A stretch of 64,000 nucleotides of DNA. Source: Actinomadura sp. CNU-125 (lineage in GTDB: Bacteria; Actinomycetota; Actinomycetes; Streptosporangiales; Streptosporangiaceae). Under the pieces are notes generated by a model. It had not been told where the DNA came from and ran no database searches. It was given only the letters and a program-made list of their open reading frames with translations. The position numbers were made by a program, and so were the translations under genes. The stretch is taken from positions 25,896-89,895 of the forward strand of contig NZ_MKJY01000581.1 in NCBI RefSeq assembly GCF_001942465.1, written 5' to 3'. This document shows positions 18,889 through 27,277 of the stretch, piece after piece; position 1 is the first letter of the stretch, and each line of letters opens with the position of its first letter.

Positions 18889-19697
18889 CAGTGGGTGGGC
18901 GGGAACGCGACGAAGTACACCGTCGAGATCACGTAGTTGAGGGCGAACACGAGCATGAAGGCGACCACGATCGCCCGGTTGACGGCGCGTCCCACCCCGA
19001 CGGGGCTGGCCGCGCAGTTCATTCCCATGTAGCAGGCGACGGCCGCGGCGATGAGGCCGAACATCCACGACTTCAGCAGCGTGACGAGCAGGTCGGACGT
19101 CTGCAGCAGCGACACCGCCCCCGCGAAGTACGCGCCGGGGGTGACGTCCTGGAGGAGCACGTTGAACACGAACCCCCCGGCCGCCCCGGACACGATCACC
19201 AGCGAGGCCAGCAGCATCGACACCATGCTCGACGCCCACAGCCTCGGGGTGACGAGCCGGTGCACGGGGTTCACCGCCATCGATTCCATCGCCGAGAGCT
19301 CGTCCCGGATCCGGCGGGCACCCATGTCGGCGGTCATCGCCGAACCGCCCGCGCCGGCGATGATCAGTGCGGCCGCGATCGGCGCCACCTCCCGGACCAG
19401 GCCGACGATGACCGCACCGCCGGTCGAGGACTGCGCGCCGAGCTGCGAGGCGAGCTGGCCGACCTGCAGCGCGACCGTGGCGCCGAGCGGCAGCGACACC
19501 AGCATCACCGGGATGCTCGTGACCCGCGCGAGGAACCACGACTGCTCGGCGAACTCCCAGCCCCAGGTGCGCACGTCCCAGGTGCGCCGCAGCCCTTCGA
19601 GCGCGATGACGAACAGTTCGCCGACCTCGCCGAGGAACCCCCGGACTCGTCCGGCGATCCCCGTCCGGAGTCGTGCCGTGAGACCTGCCGTGACCAT
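18888..19697 (-). CDS. YrbE/MlaE family permease, first subunit
   Basis: First gene of the mce operon, 269 residues. The MlaE core TADMGARRIRDELSAMESMA and several membrane segments (SIPVMLVSLPLGATVALQVG, SSMVSMLLASLVIVSGAAGG) are clear. ATG at 19697 is chosen because AGGAGG lies 8 bases before it; a GTG at 19706 overlaps that site. The operon (first permease to the Mce-associated protein at 10596) is read without any gap over about 100 bases, so one promoter upstream of 19697 probably drives all nine genes. Confidence 0.93.
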   Translation of the reverse strand: MVTAGLTARLRTGIAGRVRGFLGEVGELFVIALEGLRRTWDVRTWGWEFAEQSWFLARVTSIPVMLVSLPLGATVALQVGQLASQLGAQSSTGGAVIVGLVREVAPIAAALIIAGAGGSAMTADMGARRIRDELSAMESMAVNPVHRLVTPRLWASSMVSMLLASLVIVSGAAGGFVFNVLLQDVTPGAYFAGAVSLLQTSDLLVTLLKSWMFGLIAAAVACYMGMNCAASPVGVGRAVNRAIVVAFMLVFALNYVISTVYFVAFPPTH

Positions 19698-19764
19698 GAC
19701 CGTCACCTCCTCCGCACGTCTCGCCGTCCCGCCGATTCTGTGGAGCAGGCGCCACCTTAGCGAC

Positions 19765-19798
19765 TTACTGGCGCGCCGCCAATAAGTAGCCGCTTATT
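19765..19798. promoter_or_regulatory. two overlapping inverted repeats upstream of the mce operon
   Basis: TTACTGGCG (19765-19773) and CGCCAATAA (19777-19785) pair at 8 of 9 positions around 3 bases. AATAAG (19781-19786) and CTTATT (19793-19798) form a perfect repeat around 6 bases, sharing the right arm of the first. They lie 68-101 bases before the first permease start, in an AT-rich patch. This is a good operator for a TetR- or FadR-like mce regulator, but which protein binds is unknown. Confidence 0.55.
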
Positions 19799-20001
19799 AA
19801 TGGCGACCGTTACGGATCACCCCGCGTCGCCGGACGCGCACGGACCGCGTCCGGCACGGGCCCGCCGCGTCCGCGCGCGCCCGACGGCGACGAGACGTCC
19901 GCCTCGGCGCGGTGCGCGTGATCGCCGAAACGAGCCCGATTCGGGGCACGGGCGGATTACGATGCCGGAGAGATGATCACCTCCAACTGAATGAGGCACA
20001 T

Positions 20002-20802
20002 ATGGCCGAGGTGCCCCCGGACATTCCCACCGATGTCCCGACCGCCGCCCGCGTGTACGACGTGATGCTGAACGGCAAGGACAACTTCGCCGTCGACCGG
20101 ACGGTCGCCGAGGCCAGCCTGGCGATCATGCCGGAACTGCGGGACATCGCCCTCCATAACCGGGCGATGCTGCATCGGGTGGTGCGGTATCTCGCGGCCG
20201 ACGAGGGCATCACGCAGTTCCTCGACCTGGGGTCGGGGCTGCCGACGGCGCGCAACACCCACGAGGTGGTCCACGAGGTCGACCCGTCCGCGCGCGTCGT
20301 CTACGTGGACGTCGACCCGATCGTCCTGGCGCACGGCCGCGCCATCCTGGCCGACAACCCGAACACGACGGTCGTGACGGCGGACATCCGCGACCCGCGG
20401 GCCCTGCTCGAACACCCGGAGATCCGCGACCTCATCGATTTCTCCCGGCCGCTGTGCGTGATGCTCTGCGGAATCCTGCATCACCTCGCCGACGACGAGG
20501 GCCCCGGAAAGATCGTGGAAACGCTGCGCGAAGCCGTCCCGAGCGGTTCGTATTTCTTCATCACGAACTTCACCCGCCTCGGCGACGCCCCCGAATCGGT
20601 GGCACTGGAGAAGCAGCTTCTCGAACAACTCGGAACGGGACGGGTGCGAACCCCCGCGGAACTCGCGGCGTTCTTCGACGGCCTGGAGATCCTCTCGCCG
20701 GGCCTCGTGCCGCTGCCGCTGTGGCGTCCGGACGAGCCGGTGGTCGACGCGAGCACGGTGGACGTGCGGTTCATGACCGGCGGCGTGGGCCGCAAGCCCT
20801 AA
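20002..20802 (+). CDS. SAM-dependent methyltransferase, DUF574 family
   Basis: 266 residues of a family very abundant in Streptomyces and Actinomadura (Methyltransf_19/DUF574). The family N-terminal signature ARVYDVMLNGKDNFAVDRTV is at about 16-35; the SAM site is FLDLGSGLPTARNTHEV (about 73-89) followed by VVYVDVDPIVLAHGRA. The substrate of this family is not known, and many members lie near XRE or other regulators. ATG 20002 is chosen for the GAGG 5 bases upstream and because homology begins there. Its stop overlaps the stop of the convergent kinase gene by four bases. Confidence 0.92.
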   Translation: MAEVPPDIPTDVPTAARVYDVMLNGKDNFAVDRTVAEASLAIMPELRDIALHNRAMLHRVVRYLAADEGITQFLDLGSGLPTARNTHEVVHEVDPSARVVYVDVDPIVLAHGRAILADNPNTTVVTADIRDPRALLEHPEIRDLIDFSRPLCVMLCGILHHLADDEGPGKIVETLREAVPSGSYFFITNFTRLGDAPESVALEKQLLEQLGTGRVRTPAELAAFFDGLEILSPGLVPLPLWRPDEPVVDASTVDVRFMTGGVGRKP

Positions 20803-21896
20803 CGCGCGGGCGGGCCCGCCGCGAACCGCACGACGACCGACAGCCCGCCCTCGGGACGGGCGCGGACGTCGAGGGCGGCGCGGTGGGCCCGGGCGACGGC
20901 GCCGACGATCGCGAGGCCGAGCCCGTGGCCGTCCCGCCGGCCGTCCCGATCGGGCGCGAGCCGCTGGAACGGCTGGAAGAGCCGCTCGATCTGGTCGCCC
21001 GGCACGACCGGCCCGCTGTTGACGACCGTCAGGGTCACGTGTGCGCCGGACGTCCGGGCGGCGACCCGCACGTGCCCGCCCGCGCCGTTGTGGCGGACCG
21101 CGTTGTCGACGAGGTTCGCGACGAGGCTCTCGACCAGCCCCGGATCTCCGGCCAGCACCGCCCGCGCCGTCTCCCCCGCCAGGTCGACGCCCCGCTCCGC
21201 CGCCTGGTCGCGGCGCGCGGCGAGCACCCCTTCGACGACTTCGCCCAGGTCGAAGGTCTCCATGCGCGAGACGCCGCGCTCGCCGGTGGCCAGCACGAGC
21301 AGCGCCCGGACGAGCCGTTCCTGGTGCCCGCCGAGGGCGAGCGCCTCCTCGCACGCCGCCCGCAGGTCGTCGGCGTCCGCGTCGGGATCGGCGAGGGCCA
21401 CTTCGAGGAGGGTCCGCAACCCGGCGAGGGGCGTCCGCAGCTCGTGCGAGGCGTTGGCGACGAAGTGGCGCTGCGCGTCGAACGACGCTTGCAGGCGCGC
21501 GAACAGGTCGTCCAGGGTCCGTCCCAACTCGGTCAGCTCGTCCGCGGGCTCGCCGAGGTCGAGCCGCCGGTGCAGGTCCCCGGCGGAGATGTCCCGGGCC
21601 GCGGCGGTGATGGCGCGCAGCGGGCGCAGGAACCGTCCGGCGACGAACCAGCCGAGGGCCAGGGCGACGGGGATCAGCACGACCAAAGCCACGGCCGATC
21701 CGGCGAGGAGCCGGGTCAGGCCGATCCCGGGCCCTTCCCCGGTGGTCACGGGCGACGGCGGCCCTCCCACGGGCGTGCCCGCGTCGACGCTGGTCAGCGG
21801 GACGAGCACCAGGACGAGCACGAAGATCCCGGCGGCGTAGACGCCCGCCGCGTAGCCGAGCGCGAGCCGCGTCCGCAACGACCGTCCGGCGGTCAT
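20799..21896 (-). CDS. sensor histidine kinase (OmpR-type two-component system)
   Basis: 365-residue membrane kinase. Two membrane segments (about 11-36 and 62-85) enclose a short external loop; then HAMP (RFLRPLRAITAAARDISAGD), the HisKA box FVANASHELRTPLAG with the phosphorylated His, and the ATP-binding domain with N box LVDNAVRHN and G box DGHGLGLAIV. It would phosphorylate the response regulator at 21893-22555, whose stop overlaps this start (ATGA). The divergent ABC exporter genes at 22686 are the likely target. The small sensor loop suggests sensing in or near the membrane. Confidence 0.92.
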   Translation of the reverse strand: MTAGRSLRTRLALGYAAGVYAAGIFVLVLVLVPLTSVDAGTPVGGPPSPVTTGEGPGIGLTRLLAGSAVALVVLIPVALALGWFVAGRFLRPLRAITAAARDISAGDLHRRLDLGEPADELTELGRTLDDLFARLQASFDAQRHFVANASHELRTPLAGLRTLLEVALADPDADADDLRAACEEALALGGHQERLVRALLVLATGERGVSRMETFDLGEVVEGVLAARRDQAAERGVDLAGETARAVLAGDPGLVESLVANLVDNAVRHNGAGGHVRVAARTSGAHVTLTVVNSGPVVPGDQIERLFQPFQRLAPDRDGRRDGHGLGLAIVGAVARAHRAALDVRARPEGGLSVVVRFAAGPPAR

Positions 21897-22555
21897 GCCG
21901 GTCCGATGCGGTAGCCGCCCTCGCGGACGGTCTCGATCACGGGCGGGTCGCCCAGCTTCGCCCGCAACCGGTGGACCGTGTGCTTGACCGCGCTGCTGAA
22001 CGGGTCGGCGGCCTCGTCCCACACGCGTTCGAGCAGCTCCTCGGCCGAGATGACCAGGCCGGGCGCGGCGAGCAGGCATTCGAGCAGCGCGAACTCCTTC
22101 GGGCTCAGCTCCAGCCGCCGCCCGGCCCGGGACGCGGCACGGCGCGCCGGATCGAGGGCGATGTCCCCGCACGCCAGCGTGGGCGGCAGCGGCGGGACGG
22201 CACGCCGCGCCAGCGCCCGGACGCGCGCGACCAGCTCGGCGAACGCGAACGGCTTCGGCAGGTAGTCGTCCGCGCCGAGGCCGAGCCCGTCGACCCGGTC
22301 CGCGACCGTGTCGGAGGCGGTGAGCATCAGCACGCGCGTCTCGCACCGGCCGCGCGCGAGCCGCCGGCAGATCTCGTCCCCGTGGACGCCCGGCAGGTCG
22401 CGGTCGAGGACCACCACGTCGTAGCGGGTCACGGCCAGGCGTTCGAGGGCGGCCGTCCCGTCCAGGACGACGTCGACGGCCATCCCCTCGCGGCGCAGCC
22501 CGGTGCCGACGGAGCGGGCGAGGACCTCGAAGTCCTCGACGACGAGGACCCTCAC
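21893..22555 (-). CDS. OmpR/PhoB-type response regulator
   Basis: 220 residues. Receiver domain at 1-115 with VEDFE at the acidic pocket, the phospho-acceptor Asp in VVLDRDLPG (about residue 51), and KPF with the conserved Lys; winged-helix DNA-binding domain at about 130-220 (LSPKEFALLECLLAAPGLVI, ending ETVREGGYRIG). GTG 22555 is the first codon fitting the family start (VRVLVVEDF), with GGACGG upstream. It is first in the operon with the kinase and divergent from the ABC exporter by 130 bases. Confidence 0.93.
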   Translation of the reverse strand: MRVLVVEDFEVLARSVGTGLRREGMAVDVVLDGTAALERLAVTRYDVVVLDRDLPGVHGDEICRRLARGRCETRVLMLTASDTVADRVDGLGLGADDYLPKPFAFAELVARVRALARRAVPPLPPTLACGDIALDPARRAASRAGRRLELSPKEFALLECLLAAPGLVISAEELLERVWDEAADPFSSAVKHTVHRLRAKLGDPPVIETVREGGYRIGPA

Positions 22556-22685
22556 CGCCGTCCACCGCCGCTCGTCCGGCCATCGCGTCGAGGTGCCATG
22601 CGTCGACGATCGCAGATCCCGGGTTCCAACCGGGTCGCGGCCGCCGCGACCCGGCCGGGACCGGCGGCCGCGTACAACCCTCGGC

Positions 22686-23627
22686 ATGAGATCCGATCCG
22701 AACCCCGAACCGGGGATCGCCGTCGCCGGGCTGCGCAAGCGCTACGGGACGACGCTCGCCCTCGACGGCATGTCCTTCGCCGTCCGTCCGGGCCTGGTGA
22801 CCGGCTTCGCGGGGCCGAACGGCGCAGGGAAATCGACGACGATGCGAGTGATCCTCGGCCTTTCCTCCGCCGACGAGGGCACCGCGCTGATCGGCGGACG
22901 GCCGTACCGCGACCTCCGGCACCCGCTCGTCCACGTCGGCTCGCTCCTCGACGCCGCCGCACCGCACCCCGGCCGCAGCGCCCGCGACCACCTGCGGTGG
23001 CTCGCGCATTCGCAGGGCCTCGCCGCACCCCGGGCGGACCGGGTGATCGAGCTGGTCGGCCTGACCCCGGTGGCCCGGCGCCGGACGGGCGGCTACTCGC
23101 TCGGGATGCGCCAACGCCTCGGGATCGCCGCCGCCCTCCTGGGCGACCCGCCCACGATCATGCTCGACGAGCCGTTCAACGGCATGGACCCCGACGGCAT
23201 CGTCTGGATGCGCGGCCTCCTGCGCGCGCTGGCCGCGCAGGGCCGTGCCGTCCTGGTCTCCAGCCACCTGATGAGCGAGATGCAGGACACCGCCGACCGG
23301 CTCGTCGTCGCGGGACGCGGCCGGGCCATCGCCGACGACACCGTGACCGACCTGATCGCGGCCGCCTCCACGAACCGGGTCGCCGTCCGGACCCCGGCCG
23401 GGACGCACGCGGCGGCGGTTCTGACGCGCGCGGGCGCCACCGTCGCGGCCGCCACCCGCGACACCCTCGCCGTCTCCGGCCTGCCCGCCGACCGGATCGC
23501 GGCGCTGCTCGGCGCGGACGCCGTGCCGTTCTCCGAAGTGTCCGCGCACCGCGCCACCCTTGAGGACGTCTACCTCGACCTCACCCGCGACGCCACCGAG
23601 TTCCGCGCCGCCGAGGCGTCCCGGTGA
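22686..23627 (+). CDS. ABC transporter ATP-binding protein
   Basis: 313-residue ATPase of the drug/bacitracin-type ABC-2 exporters. Walker A GPNGAGKST at about 43-51, signature YSLGMRQR at about 137-144, Walker B TIMLDEP followed by FNGMDPDG, and the H-loop SSHLMSEMQ. The C-terminal domain ends in HRATLEDVYLDLTRD, usual for this class. Its stop overlaps the permease start (GTGA). The cargo is unknown; partnering with a two-component system suggests export of a membrane-active compound or self-protection. Confidence 0.93.
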   Translation: MRSDPNPEPGIAVAGLRKRYGTTLALDGMSFAVRPGLVTGFAGPNGAGKSTTMRVILGLSSADEGTALIGGRPYRDLRHPLVHVGSLLDAAAPHPGRSARDHLRWLAHSQGLAAPRADRVIELVGLTPVARRRTGGYSLGMRQRLGIAAALLGDPPTIMLDEPFNGMDPDGIVWMRGLLRALAAQGRAVLVSSHLMSEMQDTADRLVVAGRGRAIADDTVTDLIAAASTNRVAVRTPAGTHAAAVLTRAGATVAAATRDTLAVSGLPADRIAALLGADAVPFSEVSAHRATLEDVYLDLTRDATEFRAAEASR

Positions 23628-25093
23628 CGCGCCCCGCCTTCGTCCGGTCGCTGCACGCGGAGTGGACCAAGTTCCGCACCGTCCCCACCTGGCCGATCGG
23701 CATGGCGGCCGCCGCGCTCCTCCTCGTGCTGTTCGCCCTGCTCGCCGGATTGAGCAGCGTCCAGAAGGACGTACCGCCCGTGCCGATCGGGCCCGGCGGC
23801 GAGCCGGTCACCGACAGCTTCTACTTCGTGCACCGTCCCCTGACCGGGAACGGCAGCATCACCGTCTCCGTCCCCCGCCTCGAAAGCAGGATCCCCGAAA
23901 CCCCCGACGACCTGCGGCCCGGCGTCGTGCCGTGGGCGAAGGCCGGGCTCATCGTCAAGGCGGGCACCCGCCCGGGATCGCGCTACGCGGCGATCATGAC
24001 CACCGGCGGCCACGGCGTGCGGATGCAGCACGGCTACGTCAACGACGCGGGCCTCCCCGGCACGTCCGCCCACCGGCTGCGGCTCGTCCGCTCGGGCGAC
24101 ACGATCACCGGCTACGCCTCCCCCGACGGAACCCGCTGGACCGAAGTCGGCACCGCACGCCTGCGCGGGCTCGGACCGACCGTCCAAGCCGGGCTGTTCG
24201 TCGCGTCCCCGCCCGCAGTGGACGGCCTGGGCACGCGCGGCACCGTGTCCACGGCCACGTTCGAGAACCTCCGCACCACCCAGGCCACCGGACAGTGGAC
24301 CGGCGACCAAATAGGAGCCGAATCCCCCACTTTCGCCGGATATCCGCCGCGCACGTCCGGCTCGTTCACGGAAACCGGCGGCCGGTTCACCGTGACGGGC
24401 GCCGGGGACATCGCGCCCGCCGTCCGCGAGACCCTCCCGACCGGCGGCACCGTCCGGGAGATCCTCACCGGGACGTTCGCCGCACTGATCGCGGTGATCG
24501 TCGTGGGGGCGCTGTTCGTCACCACGGAGTACGACGGCGGCCTGATCCACGTCACCCTCGCCGCCACCCCGAAGCGAGGCCGATCCCTAGCGGCCAAGGC
24601 GACCGTGCTGGGAAGCGCCGCGTTCGTCGCCGGGCTCGCGGGCACGCTCGTCGCGGCCCCGCTCGGCGAACGGCTCGCCGACGCCAACGGTGTCTACATC
24701 TTCCCGGTGGAGCCCCCGACCGAACTACGAGTGGCGATCGGAACCGCGGCCCTGCTCGCGACCGCGTCGATCCTCGCGCTCGCCGTCGGCACGATCGTCC
24801 GGAACGGCGCCGTCGCGGTCACCGCCGTCACCGTGTCGATCGTGCTGCCGTACATCCTGATGGCCGTCCCGTTCCTGCCCGCGAGCGTGTCGAACGGCCT
24901 CGCACGTGTGACGCCGGGCGCGGCCTTCGCCGTCCAGCAGACACTCGTCCCGTACGACCAGGTCGCGAGCCTCTACAAGCCGTCGAACGGCTACTACCCG
25001 CTGTCCCCGTGGGCCGGCTTCGCCGTCCTGGCCGCGTACACGATCGTCGCCCTGGCCGTGGCCCTCGCCGTCCTCCACCGGAGGGACGCGTGA
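23624..25093 (+). CDS. ABC-2 type permease with a large inserted external domain
   Basis: 489 residues. A first membrane segment (about 25-45) follows the usual HAEWTKFRTV start. Then about 200 residues lie outside before the next membrane segment near 290 (ILTGTFAALIAVIVVGALFV). The insert looks like a beta-sandwich of the DUF1349/concanavalin type: GSITVSVPRLES, WAKAGLIVKAG, HRLRLVRSGDTITGYASPDG and VQAGLFVASP. Five further membrane segments complete the permease. The domain might bind a sugar or peptide cargo at the cell surface. GTG start overlaps the ATPase stop. Confidence 0.85.
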   Translation: MTRPAFVRSLHAEWTKFRTVPTWPIGMAAAALLLVLFALLAGLSSVQKDVPPVPIGPGGEPVTDSFYFVHRPLTGNGSITVSVPRLESRIPETPDDLRPGVVPWAKAGLIVKAGTRPGSRYAAIMTTGGHGVRMQHGYVNDAGLPGTSAHRLRLVRSGDTITGYASPDGTRWTEVGTARLRGLGPTVQAGLFVASPPAVDGLGTRGTVSTATFENLRTTQATGQWTGDQIGAESPTFAGYPPRTSGSFTETGGRFTVTGAGDIAPAVRETLPTGGTVREILTGTFAALIAVIVVGALFVTTEYDGGLIHVTLAATPKRGRSLAAKATVLGSAAFVAGLAGTLVAAPLGERLADANGVYIFPVEPPTELRVAIGTAALLATASILALAVGTIVRNGAVAVTAVTVSIVLPYILMAVPFLPASVSNGLARVTPGAAFAVQQTLVPYDQVASLYKPSNGYYPLSPWAGFAVLAAYTIVALAVALAVLHRRDA

Positions 25094-25728
25094 GGCGGGC
25101 CGTGCACGCGGAGTGGACGAAGCTACGAACCGTCCGAGGCCCCGTCTGGCTGCTCCTCGGAACCGTCGCAGCAACAGTGGGAGCGGCATCGGTCACGACC
25201 GCCCCGACCCTCGTGGGCGTCTACCTAGGCCAAGCCCCGATCGCGATCCTGGGTGTCCTAGTCATCACCGGCGAATACACCACGGGCATGATCGGCACGA
25301 CCTTCACGGCGGTGCCGCACCGCGCCACCGTCCTCGCGGCCAAGGCGATCGTCCTCGCCACCGCCGTCGCCGCCGCCGTCCTCGGATCGCTCCTGGCCGG
25401 ACGACTCGTCCTCGGCCACCGAGCCCCGACCGGCGAAGCGGCCGCCGGAACGATCCTCTACCTGATACTGATCGCCCTCCTGAGTCTCGGCACCGCGACC
25501 GCCGTCCGGGACTCCGCGACCGCCATCGGCGCCGTCCTCGCCCTGCTCTACGTCCTTCCGATCGTCTCCCGAACCATCGCCGACCCCCGCTGGCAACGCG
25601 TGCTGCAGAAGATCACGCCAATGCCCCCAGACCCCGCCGACCCGTGGACGCCCCTAGCCGCAACCGCCACCTGGACGACCGCAGCCCTCCTGACCGCCAC
25701 CGTCCTCCTCCACACCCGCGACGCCTGA
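25090..25728 (+). CDS. ABC-2 type permease, small subunit
   Basis: 212 residues, starting RRAVHAEWTKLRTVRGPVWL like the larger permease, and with about six membrane segments (LVGVYLGQAPIAILGVLVIT, IVLATAVAAAVLGSLLAG, ILYLILIALLSLGTATAV). It lacks the external insert. GTG 25090 overlaps the previous stop (GTGA), so all three exporter genes are translationally coupled. It most likely forms a heterodimeric channel with the larger permease. Confidence 0.88.
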   Translation: MRRAVHAEWTKLRTVRGPVWLLLGTVAATVGAASVTTAPTLVGVYLGQAPIAILGVLVITGEYTTGMIGTTFTAVPHRATVLAAKAIVLATAVAAAVLGSLLAGRLVLGHRAPTGEAAAGTILYLILIALLSLGTATAVRDSATAIGAVLALLYVLPIVSRTIADPRWQRVLQKITPMPPDPADPWTPLAATATWTTAALLTATVLLHTRDA

Positions 25729-25842
25729 CTCCTGGCGCGCGCTCGGCGCCATGTCTCGACCAGCCAGGCCCGCACAGGTCAGGATGGCCATCGGGACGGA
25801 GCCGCCCAGCACGGACCCTTGCCAAGGAAGGATCCAGGACTC

Positions 25843-26247
25843 TTGACCGAATACACACTGCGCCCGGTCGGGCGCGTTGAGTCGACACTGACCGATCGGG
25901 CGGCGGCGCCCCGGCAGCCCGACGAGGGGGCACCGGACGCCTGGCTCGTCTTCGAGGACCGATACGCCCCCGCCCTTGACGGCCTGACCCCGGGCAGCGA
26001 TGTACTGCTGCTCACCTGGCTCGACCGCTCCGACCGCGACACCCTCACCGTCCACCCGCGTGGCGACGCCGCCCGACCGCTCACCGGCGTGTTCGCCACC
26101 CGCTCGCCAGACCGCCCCAACCCGATCGGCCTGCACGTCGTCCACATCCTCGCCGTCACCGGTACGCGCGTTCACGTCCGCAACCTCGAAGCCCTGGACG
26201 CGACCCCGATCCTCGACGTCAAGCCGCTCCTCACCCCGGACCGCTGA
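25843..26247 (+). CDS. TrmO/TsaA-family tRNA N6-methyltransferase
   Basis: 134-residue protein of the TrmO (YaeB/VirR) family, which methylates N6-threonylcarbamoyladenosine at position 37 of certain tRNAs using SAM. The beta-barrel signature FATRSPDRPNPIGLHVV (about 85-101) and LEALDATPILDVKP near the C-terminus are diagnostic. Bacterial TrmO proteins often have an extra C-terminal domain; this is the short single-domain form. TTG at 25843 is the likely start; another TTG at 25819 would add eight residues. It is monocistronic. Confidence 0.85.
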   Translation: MTEYTLRPVGRVESTLTDRAAAPRQPDEGAPDAWLVFEDRYAPALDGLTPGSDVLLLTWLDRSDRDTLTVHPRGDAARPLTGVFATRSPDRPNPIGLHVVHILAVTGTRVHVRNLEALDATPILDVKPLLTPDR

Positions 26248-26375
26248 CTGCTCATGACAGTCGAGCAGGTGAACTCGCCGGTACGCCGAAGAAGCCCGCT
26301 TCACGCCTCCGGCGGGCCCACCGCCGTGAAGTGCGGCGCCAACCGCCTCGAACGCCATCGAGCGGTCGCCGTCCG

Positions 26376-27041
26376 CTACTTGGTCAACCGGTGGTCGGCC
26401 CACCGGCCCGCAGCCGCAGCGTGCTCCAACGCCCAGGGAGCACGGTTGGTCTCGGTGTTCGCCCGCCACCTCTCGGCGAACGCGCACGCATACGCGTCGA
26501 GGTGCGCCGGGTCGGTGCCCGCCCAGGATGGGAAGCGGGCCGCCCAGCCCTCGGCCTGCGCGGGCCCGTGCCCAGCCTTGAGTGTCTCCCCCGCCGGTGG
26601 ATCGCCCCAGCGGCGATCGACGCGCCGACGATCGAGCAGGTCCGGGCACGGCATCGCCTGGAGTCCGTCGATGACCTCCGCCAGCGTCTCCAGGTCGGAC
26701 GAACCGGGCCGGTAGTCGGCGTGCCGCGCCCGAACGTGCTCGAACCCGAGGACGAGCCAGCCCCCCGCCTCCACGGTCCAGTGGAGACGGGGAGCGTGCT
26801 CGGCGACATGGCGATTGATCGCCGCTTCCCAACGCAGCGACTTGACCTCGGAGCCGTCCCGTCCCGGCTCCTTCCGCGCGGCCTTGACGAACACGCGCCC
26901 GTCCACCGTGTGAAGCGTGGACGCGATGTTCGCGTGGTTACCGGCGGGCGCGGCTTCGACGCGTCGAACCGCCCCCGTCCGTGCCTCGATGGCATCGCGA
27001 ACTTCGCTGGGCAGGTCGTCCCAGTCGCTGCGCACGGTCAT
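26376..27041 (-). CDS. kinase-fold (APH-like) protein lacking the catalytic loop
   Basis: 221 residues, clearly a paralogue of the product at 27274-28083: both have the N-lobe block GNHAxIAxTLHT...GRVFVKAARK and the tail block WAARFPSW. Between residues of DPPAGETL and KAGHGPAQAEG the present copy is missing some 50 residues that in the paralogue contain the catalytic HTDLNEDN and metal-binding VVDWAF motifs. The deletion is in frame. The protein therefore cannot be an active phosphotransferase; it is either a decaying duplicate or a pseudokinase partner. ATG 27041 overlaps the preceding stop (ATGA). Confidence 0.75.
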   Translation of the reverse strand: MTVRSDWDDLPSEVRDAIEARTGAVRRVEAAPAGNHANIASTLHTVDGRVFVKAARKEPGRDGSEVKSLRWEAAINRHVAEHAPRLHWTVEAGGWLVLGFEHVRARHADYRPGSSDLETLAEVIDGLQAMPCPDLLDRRRVDRRWGDPPAGETLKAGHGPAQAEGWAARFPSWAGTDPAHLDAYACAFAERWRANTETNRAPWALEHAAAAGRWADHRLTK

Positions 27042-27277
27042 CCCCCTTGGACGCCCGATGCGCGTAGCGCCCGCCCGAGTGCGTCGATCAACGCACGCGG
27101 GAAAGTGATCGAGACCCAGGTGTCAGGGTCGGTGTCCTTCTTTACCGGACGCACCAACCAGTCGTCCGGCTCACCAAGGCGCTTCGCCGACTCCAGTAGA
27201 CGTGGAGCGTCGTCGTGCCGGACGACCAGCCATGCCCGACCCTTCAGCCGTGCGGACGTCTGCGTCCAGTCCGTCAT
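27038..27277 (-). CDS. small protein of unknown function between two kinase-fold genes
   Basis: 79 residues, Trp- and Arg-rich (TDWTQTSARLKGRAWLVVRH, DDWLVRPVKKDTDPDTWVSI). No signal peptide or membrane segment. Both its start and its stop overlap neighbouring genes as ATGA, which strongly supports translation. Similar context to that of a small adaptor or antitoxin-like partner, but I recognise no family. Confidence 0.6.
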   Translation of the reverse strand: MTDWTQTSARLKGRAWLVVRHDDAPRLLESAKRLGEPDDWLVRPVKKDTDPDTWVSITFPRALIDALGRALRASGVQGG

